Part shown: positions 16,936 through 26,041 of the stretch, in pieces
How positions within the stretch are numbered: the first letter of the stretch is position 1
Layout: every line of letters begins with the position of its first letter
NCBI GenBank assembly: GCA_964548225.1
Contig: CAZJQP010000001.1
Span: 124,001-188,000, forward strand
From: CALMEH01 sp964548225
GTDB taxonomy: Bacteria; Acidobacteriota; Blastocatellia; Pyrinomonadales; Pyrinomonadaceae
Length of the DNA: 64,000 bases
Direction: 5' to 3'
Translations under genes and position numbers: made by a program
The notes under the pieces: model-generated
Databases searched by the model: none
What the model was told of the DNA's origin: nothing
What the model saw: only the letters and a program-made list of their open reading frames with translations

Positions 16936-17973
16936 ATGATAGCTTCAAGTAAAAATATAAAAGTCGCTGTGTTCGGCGTATTTGCAATTTTGCTTTTTGT
17001 CTGGCTTGTTTCAGGAACATTTCAATCGGCAATCGGCAAAACGGACGTTGACCAACAAAGCGAATTAAGCGTTTTACCGACACCGAATCCGGCAGATTTT
17101 GTCGGAAGCGAAACGTGTGCGGCTTGCCACGAAGACCAATTCAAAAAAGTTGCTGATACGAAACACGGAAAACTCGAAAATCTTCCGGCGTGGAAAGACA
17201 AAATGGTCGGTTGCGAATCGTGTCACGGCGGCGGAAAAGCGCACGTTGAAGGCAGCGGTGATAAAACAAAAATAATTTCATTTAAGAACAAAAATTCAAA
17301 AGAAATTTCGGAAACTTGTCTTTCCTGTCATTCGGGGAAAGAAAGTCATAACAATTTTCGGCGCGGCGACCATTGGCGCAATAATGTCGGTTGCACGGAT
17401 TGTCATTCGGCGCACGGTGCAACATACGATAACGCACGGGCAAATTCGATTTCATTGATTGGCGAAACGACACAGCAGAATCCGACGGGCGCGACTACGG
17501 CGATGCTCAAACGAAGCGAACCGCAACTTTGTATCGGTTGCCACAGCGAAACCAAAGCACAATTTACCAAACCGTTTCATCACAAAGTTTTAGAAGGAAC
17601 GATGAAGTGCAGCGATTGTCATAACGCGCACGGCGGTTTCGAGCAAAAGCAGACAAATCTTTCGATTGGCGCGGACACGGCTTGTGTCAAATGCCACTCG
17701 GATAAGCAAGGTCCATTTGTTTTTGAACACGCACCGCTGAAAGTCGAAGGTTGTTCGGCGTGTCACGTTCCGCACGGAACGGCAAATCCGAAGATGCTCA
17801 AACGCCCGCAAGTCCGGCAACTTTGTCTGGAATGCCACAGCGGAATTACCGACCAGCTTTCTGATGGTCCAACGGGCGGACCGCATACGCAAACGTCAAT
17901 CCGTTCGCAAAACTGCACGGTTTGCCACGCATCAATTCACGGCTCGAACACGAGTAATGTGTTCTTCAGATAG
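16936..17973 (+). CDS. Decaheme c-type cytochrome (DmsE/MtrA-like)
   Basis: 345 residues from ATG 16936, which follows a ggagg; an ATG at 16924 is weaker. One N-terminal hydrophobic segment (about 8-28) exports or anchors it. Ten CxxCH motifs are present (CAACH, CESCH, CLSCH, CTDCH, CIGCH, CSDCH, CVKCH, CSACH, CLECH, CTVCH), the number and length of MtrA/DmsE/PioA-type periplasmic decahemes that plug an outer-membrane barrel. The barrel gene follows after 11 nt. It should carry electrons between the periplasm and the cell surface. Direction (reduction of an external acceptor or oxidation of a donor) cannot be told. Confidence 0.92.
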   Translation: MIASSKNIKVAVFGVFAILLFVWLVSGTFQSAIGKTDVDQQSELSVLPTPNPADFVGSETCAACHEDQFKKVADTKHGKLENLPAWKDKMVGCESCHGGGKAHVEGSGDKTKIISFKNKNSKEISETCLSCHSGKESHNNFRRGDHWRNNVGCTDCHSAHGATYDNARANSISLIGETTQQNPTGATTAMLKRSEPQLCIGCHSETKAQFTKPFHHKVLEGTMKCSDCHNAHGGFEQKQTNLSIGADTACVKCHSDKQGPFVFEHAPLKVEGCSACHVPHGTANPKMLKRPQVRQLCLECHSGITDQLSDGPTGGPHTQTSIRSQNCTVCHASIHGSNTSNVFFR

Positions 17974-17984
17974 GAGGAAAAACA

Positions 17985-20114
17985 ATGGCTTACACAACAA
18001 ATCAGAAAAAGATATTTCCCAAAAACGGCTATCAGCTATCGGCTGTCGGTTATCGGCTATTCGGAAAGGTTTCGGTTTTCCTCATTTTATTTTTCGTGTC
18101 GGGATGTTTGCTGAATTTGCAGGCGCAAACGCCGACACCGTCGCCGACACCCGCACCGGTTACATTTGGCGGATTTAACGTAACATCGAGTTTTGAAGTT
18201 GGTTTGCGCGGAGTTGACGTGAACGGCAACATCAATAAATATCGCAGTGATTTTAACTATCGTTCGGGCGTGAGGCTTTTTGATTCGAGTCTTTTGCTCG
18301 AAAACAAAGAAAAGTCGGGGCTTATTGATTCATTGCTCGTAACGACTTCGGGCGGTAACGCCGACCCTTCGGGTTTTGTGCGCGTCAGCGTCGAACGAGT
18401 CGGATTTTACAAATTCGATTCAACTGTCCGGCAGGTTGTTTATTTCAACAATTTGAACAATCACGCCCGCAACGGACACACGGGGAACACGCGGCACAAT
18501 TTCGGCGATTTTGATTTAATGATGTATCCAAACGCCGAAAAGTTTCGCGTCCGGCTCGGTGCGTCGTTTAACGATACGCAAGGCACGGGAAGTTTTACGT
18601 CGCGGGCTTACAGTGATGAATTTATAATTGCGTCCGATATAGATACGGAGACTTACGATCTGCGCGGCGGAATTGACAGTAAATTGTTCGGGTTTAATTG
18701 GTCGCTTTCTCTCGGTTATCGGAATTTTGATGAAAACACTTTTTATTCGACAACGGGAAATCCGGGTTTCAACACGACAAACACGACGGTCATTGCAACT
18801 TTTCAGCGTTCCAGTCCGATTAAAGGCTCAACGCAATACGCGATGTTTAATGTCCAGCGCACGTTTGCCAAAAAACTCGATTTCACGGCGCGGATAATTC
18901 ATTCAAACACTAAACGTAATTACGAGTTTCTCGAAACGATCACCGGACGCGACAATTCAAATAACATCGTTGATTTGGATAGATTCAACATCAACGGCGA
19001 TTCGACGCGCCCGCAAACACGCGGCGATTTAGGTATAACTTACGCCGTAACGAAGGATTTCAGAATCTCCGAAAGTTTTTCGTTTGATACTTTCAACATC
19101 AGTGGCGGCAGTGCTTTTATGGAGGCACTTTTCCGCCGAAATGCCGCCGGAAATCCGCTTGCGACAACGCTTACAAACACGCTGTATCATCGCATTACAG
19201 GTTTTCGCAGGTTTGTAAATACGCTCGAAGCCGATTATCAATACAGAAATTGGTTCGGGTTTAACATTGGTTGGCGTTACACGAATCGGCGGATTAATCT
19301 TTTAGGATTCAATCAACCGCTTGCACCGGCGACCAATCTAACGCGGACGCTTATTGATGAAGAAGAAGACAATCAAACCAACTCGGTTATCGGCGGATTT
19401 AAGCTCAAGCCGATGAAGAATTGGACAATCTTCGCCGATGCGGAACACGGCGACGCGGACAATGCTTTTACGCGGCTCGCCAATTACCGATATACAAACT
19501 TGCGCGTCCGAAGCCGTTGGAGTTTCAATCAATTTGCCGTCGGCGTTTCGGCAGTTACGAAGGACAATGAAAATCCTTCGACTTCAACTGCGCCGCCCGG
19601 AAGTTATCCGGCAGGAGATTTTATCGCCAACACGAAAAGCCGCGTTTTTTCGGCTTATGTTGATTGGACACCGAATCAGAGATTTTCGCTCAGCACGGGT
19701 TATACATACCAACGGTTGACAAGCGAAACCGACATTGTTATCAATACCGGAACGCTCGTGCGCGGTGTAAGCCGTTTCTATATGCGCGACCATAATGCGT
19801 TTTTTGATGTTTCGGCGCAACCATTCAAACGGGTTTCGATATTTGCAAGTTACCGCCACAACGAAGACCTCGGACAAGGTAACAGAACCGCGCCTTTGCC
19901 GACTTTGATAACCTCTTATCCATTTAAACTTTTCACCGGAGAAAGCCGTGTGGCTATTCGTTTGACGAAAAATGTTGATTGGAACATCGGTTATCAATAC
20001 ATCGAATACACCGAACGCATTCAACCGCTTTCCGTTGGCGCACCGCAAGATTACCACGTTAATATGCCCTACACATCGCTTCGCATTTATTTCGGCGGCG
20101 GCGACCGTCGTTAA
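17985..20114 (+). CDS. MtrB/PioB-type outer-membrane beta-barrel
   Basis: 709 residues, the usual size for MtrB/PioB barrels. ATG 17985 has a strong aggagg. The hydrophobic signal (about 29-45) ends in L-Q-A-Q and is preceded by an unusually long leader encoded by an iterated ctatcggct-type sequence (18028-18066). The rest is rich in alternating aromatic/polar strands of the kind seen in barrels and ends in L-R-I-Y-F-G-G-G-D-R-R. The gene follows the decaheme cytochrome directly, the standard mtrA-mtrB order for a porin-cytochrome conduit. No CxxC motif of the Shewanella MtrB N-terminus is seen. Confidence 0.88.
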   Translation: MAYTTNQKKIFPKNGYQLSAVGYRLFGKVSVFLILFFVSGCLLNLQAQTPTPSPTPAPVTFGGFNVTSSFEVGLRGVDVNGNINKYRSDFNYRSGVRLFDSSLLLENKEKSGLIDSLLVTTSGGNADPSGFVRVSVERVGFYKFDSTVRQVVYFNNLNNHARNGHTGNTRHNFGDFDLMMYPNAEKFRVRLGASFNDTQGTGSFTSRAYSDEFIIASDIDTETYDLRGGIDSKLFGFNWSLSLGYRNFDENTFYSTTGNPGFNTTNTTVIATFQRSSPIKGSTQYAMFNVQRTFAKKLDFTARIIHSNTKRNYEFLETITGRDNSNNIVDLDRFNINGDSTRPQTRGDLGITYAVTKDFRISESFSFDTFNISGGSAFMEALFRRNAAGNPLATTLTNTLYHRITGFRRFVNTLEADYQYRNWFGFNIGWRYTNRRINLLGFNQPLAPATNLTRTLIDEEEDNQTNSVIGGFKLKPMKNWTIFADAEHGDADNAFTRLANYRYTNLRVRSRWSFNQFAVGVSAVTKDNENPSTSTAPPGSYPAGDFIANTKSRVFSAYVDWTPNQRFSLSTGYTYQRLTSETDIVINTGTLVRGVSRFYMRDHNAFFDVSAQPFKRVSIFASYRHNEDLGQGNRTAPLPTLITSYPFKLFTGESRVAIRLTKNVDWNIGYQYIEYTERIQPLSVGAPQDYHVNMPYTSLRIYFGGGDRR

Positions 20115-20149
20115 ATCGGAAAGTAAAATTACCTGAAAAAAACATTTTT

Positions 20150-20233
20150 GCGAGGGCGCGGAAACATTCTGCGCCCTCGCAGAATGTTTCCGCGCCCTCG
20201 CAGAAACATTCTGCGAAGAGTTATTTTGCGGCG
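20150..20233. repeat. Short 21-bp-period array with inverted units
   Basis: Units at 20150, 20171, 20192 and 20213 share a 21-bp phase. Units 2 and 3 start with gcgccctcgcagaa; unit 1 carries the reverse complement of part of it (gcgagggcgc), and gaaacattct/agaatgtttc alternate in orientation. The arms allow strong hairpins, so it may also terminate transcription of the barrel gene. Confidence 0.75.
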
Positions 20234-20297
20234 GAACAGGCTAACAGAGCCTATCCTACCTTTTTACCATTAATCAAATAAAAGTCTGCTCTAAAAT

Positions 20298-20352
20298 AAT
20301 GAATAATTGATAATTGTCGTGTAAATATACGGCAAATTATCAATTATTCATT
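20298..20352. repeat. AT-rich 18-bp inverted repeat
   Basis: aatgaataattgataatt at 20298-20315 is perfectly mirrored at 20335-20352, followed by further attatcaatt iterations to 20369. The same unit forms the inverted repeat at 50233-50315, so this is a dispersed family. It lies between convergent genes and could be a terminator. Confidence 0.7.
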
Positions 20353-20399
20353 ATCAATTATCAATTATTTCAGAGGTTTTACCTCTCATTTGTATCCGA

Positions 20400-22025
20400 T
20401 TACTTAGCGTAATTTTGTTCTTTATGACACTCGGCGCATTGGAAGCGGGAAATATCGCCCAGATTTAGCGGATGTTTGAAGGCTCTGTCCGCTTTATGGC
20501 AAGCGGCGCATTGAAATGTATTTTTGTTACCCAAATCTACCGGATGCTGAAACTGTCCGTTTTGCGGCTGAATGGTGTTTCCGCCGAAGGTCTGGTCAAT
20601 TGTTGTGTGGCAAATATTGCAGTCGTTTCTGATGACTTGCCCTTCTTTGCTGAAATGCTGTCCGTCGTGGCAACGGAAACAGCCTTGAACTTTGTAATGT
20701 CCGATGTTATTGGTGTGGGTTTGCCAATCGGTTTTCATTTCGGGGAAGAAATTGGTTTGATAAATTCGCTGAATCTCTGTTATCGCACTCATTATCGAAT
20801 CTTTTTTAGTTGAATAAATATCCGCGTGATTTGTTCGATAATATTCGTCAAGTGTTGACGCAATCGTTTGCACCGCCTCGTCTGTCGAGCCGTAGGGTTT
20901 TGAAAGAACCTCGATGGCTTTTAACTTCAAATAAGGCAAAGTTACATCGAGTTTTTTGGCGGTGAATGATTCGTCAACAGCTTTGTCGGGCGGCTGATAA
21001 ATATGCGTCGGACGATTGTGGCAATCAATACAATCCATCGTTCTTTTTGGTGTTTGCTCAATTTGTTGCGGCGAAAACTGTGTGTCTTTGGTTGTAAATT
21101 CAATGACCTTGCCGCTTGCATCTTTCATCCGAACCCACGGAATTTTTTGCCTTTGCTCGTCCGTTGCAATGTATGAAATTTCGTTGGAAAGATTCATATG
21201 CCAATGAATCCCGCCGATTTCTCCGTTAGTTGCGTTGCCGCCGCCGACTTTGACGAGCAGACGAGTTTGATTCAAAGAATTTTTTTCGTCAAAACCGTAA
21301 TGATTAAACACCTTTAGCACATCGCCGTGAAACTTCTCCGCCGAATGACATTTCGCACAGGTTTCATTTGCCGGACGCATATTGTGAACCGGCGTTTGAA
21401 TCGGTTTGTGATACGAATTAAAAGTTACGCCGTAAAGCTGGCGCACACCGTTAAATTTCGCCCGCACATACCATTCCGCACCGCCTCCGACGTGGCAAGC
21501 AACACAGGCAACCTGTGAGTGCGGCGCAACCTTGTAAGCCGTAAATTCGGGCTTCATAACGTGGCACGTCTGCCCGCAAAATGTAACCGATTCCGAATAT
21601 TCAAAAACACGGTAACTGCCGAACGCGCTCATAAAAAGAAAAAGTAAAACGGCACACAAAAGCACCAAAAAAGTGCGTCTTTGTCGGGCGATATTGAAAT
21701 CGAGAATAGGATATGCAGGAATTTCCGAAGACTTTGATTTTCTTCGACGACGGCGTTCATACAACATTCCGAGAACGATTATCAAAAAACCGAAAATCAT
21801 AATCGCCGGAAAAAGAATGAAAGTGAAAATTGCAAGATAAGGCTGTTCGTGCGGGCTGTTTAGCTCGATGATGAAAAGAAACACAATGCAGGTCAGAGCC
21901 GCCGTCGCAATCGCCGTTCCCGCAAAACTGATGTAGTTGTTATATAAACCCGGAATTTTTTTTGCCGGCTTTTCTTCGGATTTTTCAGAGTCTTCAATTT
22001 GAATATCGTGTGTTTCGTCGCTCAT
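20400..22025 (-). CDS. Octaheme NapC/NirT-like membrane cytochrome c
   Basis: 541 residues from ATG 22025; the open frame reaches 22127 but that part overlaps a hairpin. Three hydrophobic helices (about 27-50, 58-82, 118-138) precede the haem domain. The first haem site is C-G-Q-T-C-H-V-M-K-P, the CxxxCH variant with the distal Met/Lys seen in this NapC-like subgroup. It is followed by CVACH, CAKCH, CIDCH, CFRCH, CNICH, CAACH and CAECH, giving eight sites. NapC-type proteins take electrons from quinol and pass them to periplasmic partners. That makes this the likely entry point to the conduit encoded on the opposite strand. Confidence 0.88.
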   Translation of the reverse strand: MSDETHDIQIEDSEKSEEKPAKKIPGLYNNYISFAGTAIATAALTCIVFLFIIELNSPHEQPYLAIFTFILFPAIMIFGFLIIVLGMLYERRRRRKSKSSEIPAYPILDFNIARQRRTFLVLLCAVLLFLFMSAFGSYRVFEYSESVTFCGQTCHVMKPEFTAYKVAPHSQVACVACHVGGGAEWYVRAKFNGVRQLYGVTFNSYHKPIQTPVHNMRPANETCAKCHSAEKFHGDVLKVFNHYGFDEKNSLNQTRLLVKVGGGNATNGEIGGIHWHMNLSNEISYIATDEQRQKIPWVRMKDASGKVIEFTTKDTQFSPQQIEQTPKRTMDCIDCHNRPTHIYQPPDKAVDESFTAKKLDVTLPYLKLKAIEVLSKPYGSTDEAVQTIASTLDEYYRTNHADIYSTKKDSIMSAITEIQRIYQTNFFPEMKTDWQTHTNNIGHYKVQGCFRCHDGQHFSKEGQVIRNDCNICHTTIDQTFGGNTIQPQNGQFQHPVDLGNKNTFQCAACHKADRAFKHPLNLGDISRFQCAECHKEQNYAK

Positions 22026-22089
22026 TATAAATTTTCCTAAAATAGTTTTATTGTGCGAAATAAACTCATTACTGCGAAAAATCATAAAC

Positions 22090-22129
22090 CAATGTGCGAA
22101 CAATCCCCCAAATGATTGCTCGCACATTG
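22090..22129. terminator. 16-bp hairpin between the monoheme and NapC-like genes
   Basis: caatgtgcgaacaatc at 22090-22105 pairs with 22114-22129 with one mismatch and an 8-nt loop. It lies 40 nt downstream of the monoheme gene and 65 nt upstream of the NapC-like ATG. It may be an attenuator or terminator between them. Confidence 0.55.
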
Positions 22130-22168
22130 TTGAAAGGTATTTACTGAAATTTGAACAATCTTACGCTT

Positions 22169-22504
22169 TTAATTGCTCGGTTTGGCTAACCCTCTCATAT
22201 ATGTAACCAACTCTTTCGCTTGTTCTTCAGTAATCCCTTTTGAAGCATATTCCGGCATATTGGGCGGTTTTTCCGCTTTTTTGCCGTTCAAAATTATCGG
22301 AACGAGTTCTTCGTCCTTCATTTCCGTATTGAAATGTTTTTCGGATTTTTGACCATGACACATCTGACATTTCGTTTTATAAGTTTCCGCCGCGTCAGCC
22401 GCCTTAACACTCGTAACTACCGGTTTAAAGTTAAAAATTGCCAAAGCAAATACGGGAAGAGCAAAAAGTATAATGGCAAAAAGTTTTACTCGATTAAGTT
22501 TCAT
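22169..22504 (-). CDS. Small monoheme class I cytochrome c
   Basis: 111 residues: a signal peptide or anchor (about 1-36), one CQMCH site near residue 47, and the distal Met in K-P-P-N-M-P-E-Y. The sequence K-G-I-T-E-E-Q-A-K-E-L-V-T-Y-M is the usual C-terminal helix. It is clearly related to each half of the two-domain protein encoded just upstream (22698-23315). It is likely a periplasmic electron shuttle for this locus. Confidence 0.9.
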   Translation of the reverse strand: MKLNRVKLFAIILFALPVFALAIFNFKPVVTSVKAADAAETYKTKCQMCHGQKSEKHFNTEMKDEELVPIILNGKKAEKPPNMPEYASKGITEEQAKELVTYMRGLAKPSN

Positions 22505-22697
22505 AATAAATCTCCAATTAAATTCTCAAAATTTAGTAAGCCCGATCAATTCGGCTTCTGTCGCTTTTCATTTATTCAAACCCCGTGCCATATTCAAAAA
22601 ACGCGGTAAATTGGACTTTTTTTACTCTTGCAAATGTTTTTTTCGCAAAATTTCGCAACTTGTGTGGAAATTTCCGCACTAAAATCTTAAAAATTAA

Positions 22698-23315
22698 TCA
22701 ATTATTCGGCGTTCGCAATTCAAGCATATAAGCGGCAAGGGCTTTCGCTTGTTTTTCTGTGTAGCCTTTCGTTTCATATCCCAGCATAAAGGGCGGTTTC
22801 TCACCTTTCTTTCCCTTCAAGATAGTTTGTGTCTGTTCGTCCAAGGTCTTTTTAGGATCATAAAGTTTTTCGGCATTTGCGCTATGACAAGTCGCACAAT
22901 TGGCACTATACATTTCCATAACAAATTCGCGCGATTTTTCTCTAGTAAGCTCCGTCGCTTTTACCTTTGCTTCGCTAGGCTTTTCAGGACTGCTGCGAAG
23001 TTTTTTCATATACGCCACCAGAGCTTTTGCTTCATCCGGCTTCATTCCTTTTGTCTCAAATCCCGGCATCGCGGGCGGCTTTTCGGTTTTTTTGCCTTTT
23101 AGGACAATATCAACCAAAACGTCATCTTTTTCTTCAGGATTAAAAGCCTTTTCCGCTTTCGGACTATGACACATCGCGCATTTGGTTTTGTAAGTTTCTT
23201 CAGTCGTATCCGCATTTACGGTAGTGCTTATCGGTTGAAAACTTAAAACGCAAGTTCCAATCGCAAATATCGTAAAAAATATAATGGTAAAAAGTTTTAT
23301 TCGATTCTGTTTCAT
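22698..23315 (-). CDS. Diheme cytochrome c (two class I domains)
   Basis: 205 residues: an N-terminal signal (about 1-34) and two tandem cytochrome c domains with CAMCH near residue 46 and CATCH near residue 141. Each has a K-K/G-x-E-K-P-P segment holding the axial Met (P-P-A-M-P-G-F and P-P-F-M-L-G-Y). The halves resemble each other and the 111-residue monoheme neighbour, so the group arose by duplication. A CRP-type palindrome is centred about 120 nt upstream of the ATG. Probably a soluble periplasmic carrier. Confidence 0.9.
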   Translation of the reverse strand: MKQNRIKLFTIIFFTIFAIGTCVLSFQPISTTVNADTTEETYKTKCAMCHSPKAEKAFNPEEKDDVLVDIVLKGKKTEKPPAMPGFETKGMKPDEAKALVAYMKKLRSSPEKPSEAKVKATELTREKSREFVMEMYSANCATCHSANAEKLYDPKKTLDEQTQTILKGKKGEKPPFMLGYETKGYTEKQAKALAAYMLELRTPNN

Positions 23316-23428
23316 AAAAATCCTCCTGTAAAAACCGGTAATCCGAGATTTTTATAAAATCTCTGTCATTTTTCTTGTAACTGTTACAAGCCTAAAAACC
23401 TATTTTATGGGAATCGCCGCAAAGATGA

Positions 23429-23444
23429 TGTGATATTAGTCACA
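23429..23444. promoter_or_regulatory. CRP-type palindrome before the diheme cytochrome gene
   Basis: TGTGA-TATTAG-TCACA, a perfect 5-6-5 CRP consensus, lies in the 173-bp gap between the 15-heme and diheme genes. Given the leftward transcription, it can serve the 23315-to-20400 group. It is one of three such sites, all in this locus. Confidence 0.72.
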
Positions 23445-23488
23445 TTAGGCAAGTATTTAGAAATTGAATTATTGAGCTAAGTTTTAAA

Positions 23489-24799
23489 TCATTTTCTAAA
23501 CCTAAAGCTGTCCCCTGTATGACATTTTCGGCAATTTGTGAAGTCTTCGCCGAAGGCAGTTTGGTTATTATGACAAGTTGCACAACTCAAAGTTGATTTA
23601 GATGATTTGTGCATTGTGGCTAACGGTGCGCTCATTTTGCCGCCGCTTGACGTATGACAATCGTTGCAGCTAAGGAAACTGTGTCTCGAATGGTTAAAGT
23701 TTCCGGCAATTAACGGCGACGAAGGTGAAACATTATTCGAACTGCCGATTTGATGACAGGTAAAACATTTGCCGTTTGTAAAATTGCCTTCGCCTTTCAT
23801 CGGTGAATGGCATTGGAAACAAGTTTTATGAGCGTTTTCGCCATTCGGAACACTGAAATTTACGCCTTGTCCGCCGGATTTATGGCAAGTTGCACAATTC
23901 TGTCGTGCGTGGGCGGAATGGCTGAATTTGATACCGAAACTTCGTGCGTTTGCAACTTCTTGATGGCATCGGCGGCAATCGGAAAAGTCGTTTGCGCCAA
24001 AAGCGGTTTTTTCATTATGACAGGTTGCACAACTGTTTGCCGCGCCCGAGTGCATCGAAATCGTTATGCCGGACATCTTGTTGCCGGATGCCGCATTATG
24101 ACAACTGTTGCAATTTACGCGGCTGTGTTTTTCGTGGTTGAAATTAAAACCGACATTTTCCATCGAAGCATTGATTCGATTAGGCGTTCCCGGTTCGTGG
24201 CAAGTTGAACAAGAGCCGATATTTTTTTCGCCGACGATTTTGTCGGACGTATGACATTGAAAACAAGTTGCGTGGGCGTTTGCCCGTGCAGGAATCGTCA
24301 TTCCGTTTCCTTGCGGTTTATGACAAGTCGCGCAATTCGCTTCTTTCAAATGCGCGGAGTGGTTAAAATTCGCTTTGAAACTCGCCATTGCGGGAAACGG
24401 TTTTAACTTTTCAGAACCTCGCTCGGTGTGGCAAACCATACAAATCGGATGGTTTTCATCCTTAAATTGCGGAGTATGACATCCCGCACAAGGCGTGTGC
24501 GAGGAAAATTTAGGCTGTGGGGATTCTTCATTTTGTTGATGGCAAAGCAAGCACGGAACTGTGCTGTGTCTTTCGCTGTTATGCTTAAATTTCGAGAAAT
24601 CAACGTCTTCCATCATATCGGTAATCACGATTTCTTCGGGAAACGGTTTGATTGCATCTTCGGGTTTCTCTTTTTCTTTTATTTGGCTTGTGCAGGAAGT
24701 TAAAATATAGCCGAACATCAAACAGAAAAAACACAAAACGAGCGTTCCCTGCAAACGATTTATGGATTTGCCTATATCTTGTTTTGAGTGTTCTTTCAT
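23489..24799 (-). CDS. 15-heme cytochrome c lipoprotein (c3/c7-like repeats)
   Basis: 436 residues. A hydrophobic segment ends in L-T-S-C, a lipobox, so the protein should be lipid-anchored. Fifteen CxxCH motifs are present, spaced about 20-35 residues apart, with repeating blocks of the form H-x-x-C-A-T-C-H and many extra histidines for bis-His ligation. The middle and C-terminal thirds repeat each other (C-F-Q-C-H, C-x-T-C-H, N-H-x-x-H-S, C-N-x-C-H, C-A-T-C-H, C-R-x-C-H). This indicates growth by duplication of a five-haem block. It could be the outer-surface terminal cytochrome or a periplasmic wire. It lies 21 nt from the 9-heme gene in the same operon. Confidence 0.9.
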   Translation of the reverse strand: MKEHSKQDIGKSINRLQGTLVLCFFCLMFGYILTSCTSQIKEKEKPEDAIKPFPEEIVITDMMEDVDFSKFKHNSERHSTVPCLLCHQQNEESPQPKFSSHTPCAGCHTPQFKDENHPICMVCHTERGSEKLKPFPAMASFKANFNHSAHLKEANCATCHKPQGNGMTIPARANAHATCFQCHTSDKIVGEKNIGSCSTCHEPGTPNRINASMENVGFNFNHEKHSRVNCNSCHNAASGNKMSGITISMHSGAANSCATCHNEKTAFGANDFSDCRRCHQEVANARSFGIKFSHSAHARQNCATCHKSGGQGVNFSVPNGENAHKTCFQCHSPMKGEGNFTNGKCFTCHQIGSSNNVSPSSPLIAGNFNHSRHSFLSCNDCHTSSGGKMSAPLATMHKSSKSTLSCATCHNNQTAFGEDFTNCRKCHTGDSFRFRK

Positions 24800-24820
24800 T
24801 TGATTTCAATTAGTCTCTTT

Positions 24821-25981
24821 TTATTTATTATCCGAAATTACCTTGAAATGCGATTCGGGAATCGGAGATTTGCCGAATGCAATGTGGCATTTTACGCATT
24901 GAAAGTTCGGATTCGCTTTTCTCGAATCTATTTCATAATTTAAAATTCCGCCTTCGTCCGTTGTTGCTGTGATATGACACATATTGCAAGAAGTAACAGC
25001 AACTTTTTTTGTTGAAATATCGAGTGTGTTCATTGCCGTAACATTATGGCAATTGGCGCAATCTTGTTCGGCGTGGCTTACAAATTCGTGCCTGAATGTT
25101 GCCGATGAATCGCGTTTCCGCCAAGTCGTCATAGTAATTTTGTCGGTAATTCCCATCGTCGAAGCGAGTTTTGCGTCAAAATCGGTTTTTGCAATTTCCG
25201 GCGCAAGTTTATGACAAACAGCACAATTTTCGGGCGCAGGCAAGATCCCCGTATCTTGCGAATGACAAGTAAAACATAGCGAATGGCTTATCGGAGAAGT
25301 TTTGAAAGTTCCTTTTTTGAGCCAAAAAGCATCGCCCAATTTATCGGGCGGTTTGATTGCATATTCATCACTCGAATCACCTTGCGTTTGATAGGTTTTA
25401 TGACAAACCGAACAACTTTCTTCACCCGTGCGCGGTAAAGATGCCCGAATCCAATTCGTATCTTGATTTTCTCGGCGACTGACAATCTCGATGTGTTTGT
25501 CGTGCGGAAAAAATATCTGAAAATTTGAAGTCCGTTGTTTTCCTTTTGGCGATGAATCATAAATCTCGCGCGGATTAGAAAACGGATGCCGTGAGCTGTT
25601 TTTCGGCGACGGATTTGTGTGGCAAATCGAGCAAATAACCGGCGGCGAACCACTGAAAAATTGTTGGCGATGACAGCTAAGACACGATTCGTGTTTCGGG
25701 AAATCGGTAATGTCGGGGAATGCGTCGCTTTCCTTTCTCACTTGTTTCCAATTTGCCGACGGAAATTTATGACACGAATCACAGGCGAGTTCGCTGTGTT
25801 GACGAACGCTGTGAGAAAACTCGGTAAATTTAGGTTTTTGAGTCTTTGGTGTCGGTTTTGTTTCTAATTCAAAGCCTTCTGCAAGCCGCTCTCGAAAAAA
25901 TCCGCACAACGCGAAGCAAACGAATACAAAAACCGCCAAAGCACGGATTTTGCCGATTCCGTTTTGTCGTAGTTTTGCCAT
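24821..25981 (-). CDS. Nine-heme cytochrome c (c3-family-like)
   Basis: 386 residues with one N-terminal membrane segment (about 13-32) and nine CxxCH sites (CDSCH, CLSCH, CSICH, CSVCH, CFTCH, CAVCH, CANCH, CNMCH, CVKCH). The segments between them are longer and less regular than in the 15-heme protein. It is the first gene of a leftward operon that continues with the 15-heme lipoprotein 21 nt later. A perfect CRP-type box lies 61 nt upstream of its ATG. It probably passes electrons in the periplasm; its partners are unknown. Confidence 0.9.
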   Translation of the reverse strand: MAKLRQNGIGKIRALAVFVFVCFALCGFFRERLAEGFELETKPTPKTQKPKFTEFSHSVRQHSELACDSCHKFPSANWKQVRKESDAFPDITDFPKHESCLSCHRQQFFSGSPPVICSICHTNPSPKNSSRHPFSNPREIYDSSPKGKQRTSNFQIFFPHDKHIEIVSRRENQDTNWIRASLPRTGEESCSVCHKTYQTQGDSSDEYAIKPPDKLGDAFWLKKGTFKTSPISHSLCFTCHSQDTGILPAPENCAVCHKLAPEIAKTDFDAKLASTMGITDKITMTTWRKRDSSATFRHEFVSHAEQDCANCHNVTAMNTLDISTKKVAVTSCNMCHITATTDEGGILNYEIDSRKANPNFQCVKCHIAFGKSPIPESHFKVISDNK

Positions 25982-26041
25982 TTTTCCTGAAAAAATCCAA
26001 CCTCTTTCCTATTGATTCTAAGCCGAATTGCGGATTCCGAA

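Noticed and set aside
22025..22127. Longer NapC-like protein starting at 22127
   Set aside because: The extension crosses a 16-bp hairpin and lacks membrane or haem features; ATG 22025 gives a normal N-terminus.
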